From: an uncultured Acidobacteriia bacterium
Lineage (GTDB): Bacteria > Acidobacteriota > Terriglobia > Bryobacterales > Bryobacteraceae
NCBI GenBank assembly: GCA_903825445.1
Contig: CAIKAS010000228.1
Span: 1-34,042 of the forward strand
Direction of reading: 5' to 3'
Length of the DNA stretch: 34,042 nucleotides
Part shown: piece by piece, positions 30,555 to 34,042 of the stretch
Position numbering within the stretch: position 1 is the first letter of the stretch
Layout: each line of letters starts with the position of its first letter
Program-made: the position numbers and the translations under genes
Notes under the pieces: generated by a model
The model's input: only the letters and a program-made list of their open reading frames with translations
Told to the model about the DNA's origin: nothing
Database searches by the model: none

Positions 30555-31940
30555 CTAAGGCCGGGCATTTGCAAATAGCGAAATTCGCGATCTCAGGCCG
30601 TTGGCCACCGTATCAAGGAAAAGCGCCGCGCCAGGGCCTGACTCGGGAACCCTGGCAAATTCAATCCAGTCCGCGTCGGAGACCGATAAGCGCGCCGTCC
30701 AGGAAGCCCCCTCCACCCCCGTTTTGTTGCCAAAACCCTCACCCCCCAGACACATACGGATGACAACCAGGCCGTATTTACCGGCGGCGTCTTCCACCAA
30801 ATGGGCGCATTCAGCCACCGTTCCTGCCTTCTCAATCGACTTCTGCAGCGCTCCCAGGTCAATCTCGGCTTTCATATTGCGCTGCAATCCTCCGCCGAAA
30901 AGCATTTTGCCCGCAACGGAAAACTCCGTGTAGCCCAAATACTGAATGCCGATCAGAGCAACCGCGCAGAACAGCAATACAATGACGCTCGAAACCGCAT
31001 TATTGTGAAAGACCGTTTCGAAAAGCGAGAAAACGGCCACAATACCGCAAATGCCGTAAAGGAGAAGCGCCGCCTTCTTCGGCGACATGCCCCGGTCCAG
31101 AAGGCGATGGTGGATATGTCCGCGATCCGCCGAGAATATTGGCTGGCGTCGCAGAAAACGCCGGACGATTGCGAGCCCCACGTCAATCAGCGGCAGCGAA
31201 AGCGCCATCAACGGGGCCGTCAGGCCCAGCAGTGTGGCTGATTTCTCCGTCCAGATGATCCCGTAGCAGCCCATCAGGAATCCGATCAGCAGACTACCGG
31301 AATCACCCAGGAATATGGTTGCAGGATTGAAGTTATAGCACAGGAAACCCACAAGGCATCCCGCCAGCGGAACCGTCGCCATGGCCAGCGCAATATTCTT
31401 CTGCAGCAGTGCGGCCACAAAAATGGTGAGAGTGGCAAACATGCCCAGTCCAGCCGCAAGGCCATCCATCCCATCCACCAGATTGAACGCGTTTGTGCAT
31501 GCCAACAGCCAAAGAATGGTGACGGGAATCGTCCACCACGCTTTTTCGTGCAGACCGATTACGTCCACCACCAGAATGCCGTTGTAACAGGCAATACCGG
31601 CCGCCACCACCTGGCCGATCAGCTTCTGCCACGACCTCAGACCCCACAAGTCGTCGATTACCCCAACCACAAAAACAGTGATTGCCGCAGGTAAGACCTT
31701 CCAGACCAGGGTCAGACTCTCTGCAACGATGCCCGTCTTCCACTGGACGATTAAAAAGGAGGCCGCGTAAGCGCATGCGATCGCCATGCCACCCACGCGC
31801 GGGATCGGATATTTGTGGATCTTGCGGCCGAAGTCGGGCTCGTCCACCATGCCATACGAACGGAATATATCCCGGAATATGGGCGTCAGTATCAGCGACA
31901 GACCGAACGAAACCAGCCCCAACCAGATCAGAACGTTCAT
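30555..31940 (-). CDS. Undecaprenyl-phosphate sugar-1-phosphate transferase (MraY/WecA family, GT4) with C-terminal extension
   Basis: The product is 461 aa, about 100 longer than WecA. It has about 10-11 membrane helices with cytosolic-loop motifs: an early KIHKYPIPRVGG, VIDDLWGLRSW (Asp pair), NAFNLVDGMDGLAAGL, IFLGDSGSLLIGF and the HIHHRLLDRG His motif, typical of WecA rather than MraY. It transfers a HexNAc-1-phosphate from UDP-sugar to undecaprenyl phosphate. The last 110 residues (from about MKAEIDLGALQKSIEKAG) are soluble and not part of the family core. Next to a second initiating transferase and uppP, it points to lipid-linked polysaccharide synthesis. Confidence 0.93.
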   Translation of the reverse strand: MNVLIWLGLVSFGLSLILTPIFRDIFRSYGMVDEPDFGRKIHKYPIPRVGGMAIACAYAASFLIVQWKTGIVAESLTLVWKVLPAAITVFVVGVIDDLWGLRSWQKLIGQVVAAGIACYNGILVVDVIGLHEKAWWTIPVTILWLLACTNAFNLVDGMDGLAAGLGMFATLTIFVAALLQKNIALAMATVPLAGCLVGFLCYNFNPATIFLGDSGSLLIGFLMGCYGIIWTEKSATLLGLTAPLMALSLPLIDVGLAIVRRFLRRQPIFSADRGHIHHRLLDRGMSPKKAALLLYGICGIVAVFSLFETVFHNNAVSSVIVLLFCAVALIGIQYLGYTEFSVAGKMLFGGGLQRNMKAEIDLGALQKSIEKAGTVAECAHLVEDAAGKYGLVVIRMCLGGEGFGNKTGVEGASWTARLSVSDADWIEFARVPESGPGAALFLDTVANGLRSRISLFANARP

Positions 31941-31997
31941 GTTACATAGCCTCCGGACCCTCCTCTAAGCCGCGGAGACCGCATTAATCCCAAATCA

Positions 31998-32003
31998 ATT
32001 ATA
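31998..32003 (-). promoter_or_regulatory. TATAAT -10 element for the WecA-like gene
   Basis: The minus strand reads GCGCG-TATAAT at 32003-31998, 57 nt before the ATG at 31940. No strong -35 is visible. GAGGAGG and CGGAGG lie in the leader before the ATG. Confidence 0.4.
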
Positions 32004-32073
32004 CGCGCCAATGCATTGCTTGCGGATGCTCCATTCCTGCCCCTGTCGTCGCAGACTCTCCCTTTTCGAGTCC

Positions 32074-32082
32074 TGTTAGACT
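32074..32082 (+). promoter_or_regulatory. Extended -10 element before the glutaryl-CoA dehydrogenase-like gene
   Basis: CTG-T-TAGACT (TG at 32074-32075, hexamer 32077-32082) ends 10 nt before the ATG at 32093, with no Shine-Dalgarno in between. Confidence 0.45.
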
Positions 32083-32092
32083 GAGATCTGCC

Positions 32093-33271
32093 ATGCCGTT
32101 CCCCGGCGTTGATTACCTTCTGTTCGATTCACAACTCACCCCGCGGGAATTGCTGGTTCGCCAGACCGCGCGCAGGTTTGTCGACGAACGCGTATCCCCC
32201 ATAGTCCGCGACTGTTACCGCGACGCCGTCTTCCCCCGGCACCTGGTCACCGAAATGGCGGAACTCGGCTTTCTGGGTGCCAATCTCGGGCCGGAGTCCG
32301 AGCCTTATGGCTGCGCGGCGATCAAAAACGTCGAGTACGGTTTCATTATGCAGGAACTGGAGCGCGGCGATTCCGGAATACGCAGCTTCGCCTCCGTGCA
32401 GGGTTCCCTTGTTATGTACCCGATCCTCCAATACGGCTCGGAGGAACAGAAATCGCACTGGCTCCCGCGGTTGCAGGCCGGAAAAGCCATCGGCTGTTTC
32501 GGCCTCACGGAACCGGATTTCGGCTCCAATCCCGCCGGTATGCGAACCCGCGCGGAACGCGATGGCGCCCACTGGGTTCTGAACGGCGAGAAAACGTGGA
32601 TCACCAACGGTTCCATCGCCGACCTTGCCATCGTCTGGGCACGCACTCCCGAAGGCATTCAGGGCTTCCTGATCGAACGCGGCACGCCTGGCTTTTCCGC
32701 CAGCGAAATTCACGATAAGTGGTCCATGCGCGCGTCTGTAACATCGAGCCTGTCCATGGTCGACTGCCGTGTGCCCTCATCGGCGGCGCTGCCCGGCGCC
32801 AAAGGCCTGAAGTCGGCGCTGGCCTGTCTGACGCAGGCGCGCTTTGGCATTGGCTGGGGCGTCATTGGCGCGGCGATGGATTGCTACGAAACCGCGCGCG
32901 CGTACACAGTCACCCGCAAACAGTTCGATGACAGGCCGATCGCCAGCCATCAACTCGTCCAGGAAAAGCTGGCGAACATGATCACGGAGATCACCAAGGC
33001 GCAGTTACTCGCGCTGCACTGCGGCCGCCTCAAAGACGCCGGACGCCTCGATGCCGCTCACGTTTCCATGCTGAAGCGCAACAACGCGACCATGGCGATC
33101 GAATGCGCCCGCACCAGCCGCGACCTGCTCGGCGCCAACGGAATCACTGGGGAGTATCCGATCATGAGGCATCTCTCGAACCTCGAAACAGTGAGGACAT
33201 ATGAAGGAACCGACCACATCCACGCCCTCGTCATCGGCGAACGCGTCACCGGAATCTCCGCTTACCGGTGA
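32093..33271 (+). CDS. Acyl-CoA dehydrogenase, glutaryl-CoA dehydrogenase type
   Basis: The product is 392 aa, normal for GcdH. The fold shows an N-terminal helical domain (REFVRQTA-like RELLVRQTARRFVDERV), the FAD-strand motif CFGLTEPDFGSNPAGM, GEKTWITNGSIADLAIVWA, and the C-terminal catalytic region HLSNLETVRTYEGTDHIHAL, where the Glu of YEGT is the expected base. Conserved IHDKWSMRAS and NNATMAIE also match GcdH more than short-chain enzymes. It would convert glutaryl-CoA to crotonyl-CoA in lysine, tryptophan or aromatic breakdown. No pathway partners are adjacent, so the exact substrate is unproven. Confidence 0.9.
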   Translation: MPFPGVDYLLFDSQLTPRELLVRQTARRFVDERVSPIVRDCYRDAVFPRHLVTEMAELGFLGANLGPESEPYGCAAIKNVEYGFIMQELERGDSGIRSFASVQGSLVMYPILQYGSEEQKSHWLPRLQAGKAIGCFGLTEPDFGSNPAGMRTRAERDGAHWVLNGEKTWITNGSIADLAIVWARTPEGIQGFLIERGTPGFSASEIHDKWSMRASVTSSLSMVDCRVPSSAALPGAKGLKSALACLTQARFGIGWGVIGAAMDCYETARAYTVTRKQFDDRPIASHQLVQEKLANMITEITKAQLLALHCGRLKDAGRLDAAHVSMLKRNNATMAIECARTSRDLLGANGITGEYPIMRHLSNLETVRTYEGTDHIHALVIGERVTGISAYR

Positions 33272-33476
33272 GTGCTGAACGCCAATGGAATCGTCGCCCG
33301 CACCACCCTGGAACGAAGACTGGATTACCGGACACGCGTCGTGCCTGTTGCCATCGCATCGCGAAACGCTCACTCGGCGCACGCCGCGCGTCGGCAGCGG
33401 CTGAGTGCCTGACCGGAGGTAATTGAAAAGCACCTGCGGCAGCATCGAATCCGCGCGCCGAAGCTGAGACTGGCTC

Positions 33477-33567
33477 ATACATAATCCGACGTTATCCGAA
33501 GTTGGCCGCGCCGCGCTGGTGCGCGTCGCTAAGACCACCAACTTCCGATAACGCGGGCTTCATGTAT
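33477..33567. repeat. Imperfect inverted repeat of about 30 bp with 32-bp centre
   Basis: ATACATAATCC... (33477-33505) and the reverse complement of 33538-33567 share ATACAT at the outer end and GTTATC(C/G)GAAGTTGG at the inner end. The inner 16 bp match at 15 positions. The AT-rich ATAAT/GTTAT boxes resemble tyrosine-recombinase core sites or the ends of a small inverted-repeat element; no recombinase gene is near. Confidence 0.6.
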
Positions 33568-33622
33568 TTCGCTCAGAACCATCCGCAACGCGCGGAACCG
33601 TGTTGTGGCCTTCGGTCCTTGA

Positions 33623-33647
33623 TTTCCGCGCGCGAAGCGCGCGGAAA
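33623..33647. repeat. Perfect 11-bp hairpin with GAA loop
   Basis: TTTCCGCGCGC (33623-33633), GAA, then GCGCGCGGAAA (33637-33647) form a perfect GC-rich stem. It resembles REP-type palindromes of GC-rich genomes and has no T-tract. Confidence 0.6.
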
Positions 33648-34042
33648 GGTTGAGGCCGTTCCCATTCGAAGCGACAGGCCGCCCTTGCCTCCCCGTTCCA
33701 AAATCGCGGCACTCACCGTCGGCCAACTATTTCGGCCCAGCGGGCACGTTGCCAGAGCCGGATTGGCCCTCGACAACAATAGTCCCCTTCGAAATGTCGA
33801 TCGTTATCTTGTGCGGATTCTCCCGAAGGCGATCACTCATTCTCCTCTGATTCCGATCACCATTCGCCCGTGATCGATCAGCGAGGTCGGAGCGAAGCGA
33901 CGCTGGCTTTTTCATTCTGACCCTGACTGATCGGAATGGCAAGAGAATCTCCCCTTTTTCGCCTTCGCGATCCGGAGCGAAGCGGAGGCTGACCCGCCGC
34001 AGGCGGGGAAGGGGGTCGGGGGAAGGGGCCGGCAGTTTTGAG

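Larger units (their letters stand above)
33272..34042. other. Non-coding, repeat-bearing 3' region
   Basis: About 770 bp with no gene I can support. It holds an inverted repeat (33477-33567), a perfect hairpin (33623-33647) and the direct repeat CGGAGCGAAGCG at 33888-33899 and 33973-33984. The frame at 33727-33942 (minus) encodes 71 basic residues without family features. The final bases are G-rich. The region may be a recombination-prone spacer. Confidence 0.5.

Noticed and set aside
33477..33567. Integron attC site
   Set aside because: The arms lack the GTTRRRY/RYYYAAC core boxes, and no integron integrase or cassette array is present.
33727..33942. 71-aa minus-strand frame near the window end
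   Set aside because: Basic and short, without a clear ribosome binding site or family motif; the stretch KITIDISKGTIVVEG looks protein-like, but this is too little support.

Overview
This window looks like a chromosomal segment from a GC-rich Acidobacteriota, most likely the Solibacter/Bryobacter branch (Bryobacterales). The best single clue is the C-terminal domain of the secreted YHYH protein at 14444-16405, which matches my memory of the TIGR03437 'Solibacter C-terminal' domain. The BBP2-type porin with a carboxypeptidase-regulatory-like N-terminus, the DUF1080 protein and the GTG/TTG starts fit too. No BLAST or HMM search was run, so all assignments rest on motifs, length and context. Most of the window is ordinary housekeeping and catabolic DNA. 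I see no phage, insertion sequence, CRISPR array, rRNA or tRNA.

Region 1 (1-5100) is the end of a potassium-uptake (kdp) locus: the tail of kdpC, a structured leader, an outer-membrane beta-barrel porin, then two tandem KdpD-like proteins. Each has only the N-terminal KdpD ATPase domain plus a universal-stress-protein domain. Neither has membrane helices or a histidine-kinase domain, and the first has lost most signature motifs apart from Walker A. A strong bidirectional terminator closes the locus.

Region 2 (5100-7560) is the SAM cycle: ahcY and, divergently, an ArsR-methyltransferase fusion resembling the SAH-responsive regulator SahR. A 34-bp inverted repeat lies between them as a candidate operator. 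Region 3 (7560-10880) holds uppP, then pyk with a translationally coupled alpha/beta hydrolase.

Region 4 (10880-14250) holds two separate MNT/HEPN (nucleotidyltransferase/HEPN) modules on opposite strands, flanking a Tat-type amidohydrolase and a dienelactone hydrolase. Both modules look eroded: in one the HepT-like toxin has Gly in place of the catalytic Arg, in the other the MNT antitoxin is frameshifted.

Region 5 (14250-20880) holds secreted YHYH and DUF1080 proteins, a YbaK-type deacylase, a small tudor-like basic-tailed protein next to a cold-shock protein with an N-terminal extension, an IMPase-like phosphatase, rpiB and a DJ-1/PfpI protein. Region 6 (20880-28740) holds a galactose module (SSS symporter, 62-aa membrane protein, galK), an ABC exporter, a DedA-rhodanese fusion, a CBM9/DOMON-like plus PKD secreted protein and a methyltransferase. 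Region 7 (28790-31940) is an envelope-polysaccharide pair: a GT4-type polyprenyl-phosphate sugar-1-phosphate transferase with an extra cytosolic tail, and a polyprenyl glycosylphosphotransferase with a substituted catalytic dyad. Region 8 is a glutaryl-CoA dehydrogenase-like gene followed by about 770 bp of repeat-bearing non-coding DNA.

Across the window, several + strand genes without a Shine-Dalgarno sequence have a -10 (often extended -10) element ending 6-10 nt before the start codon, suggesting leaderless transcription. I found no clearly new multi-gene system. The best leads are the kinase-less asymmetric KdpD pair, the ahcY regulator/operator, the decayed MNT/HEPN modules and the atypical sugar-phosphate transferase.
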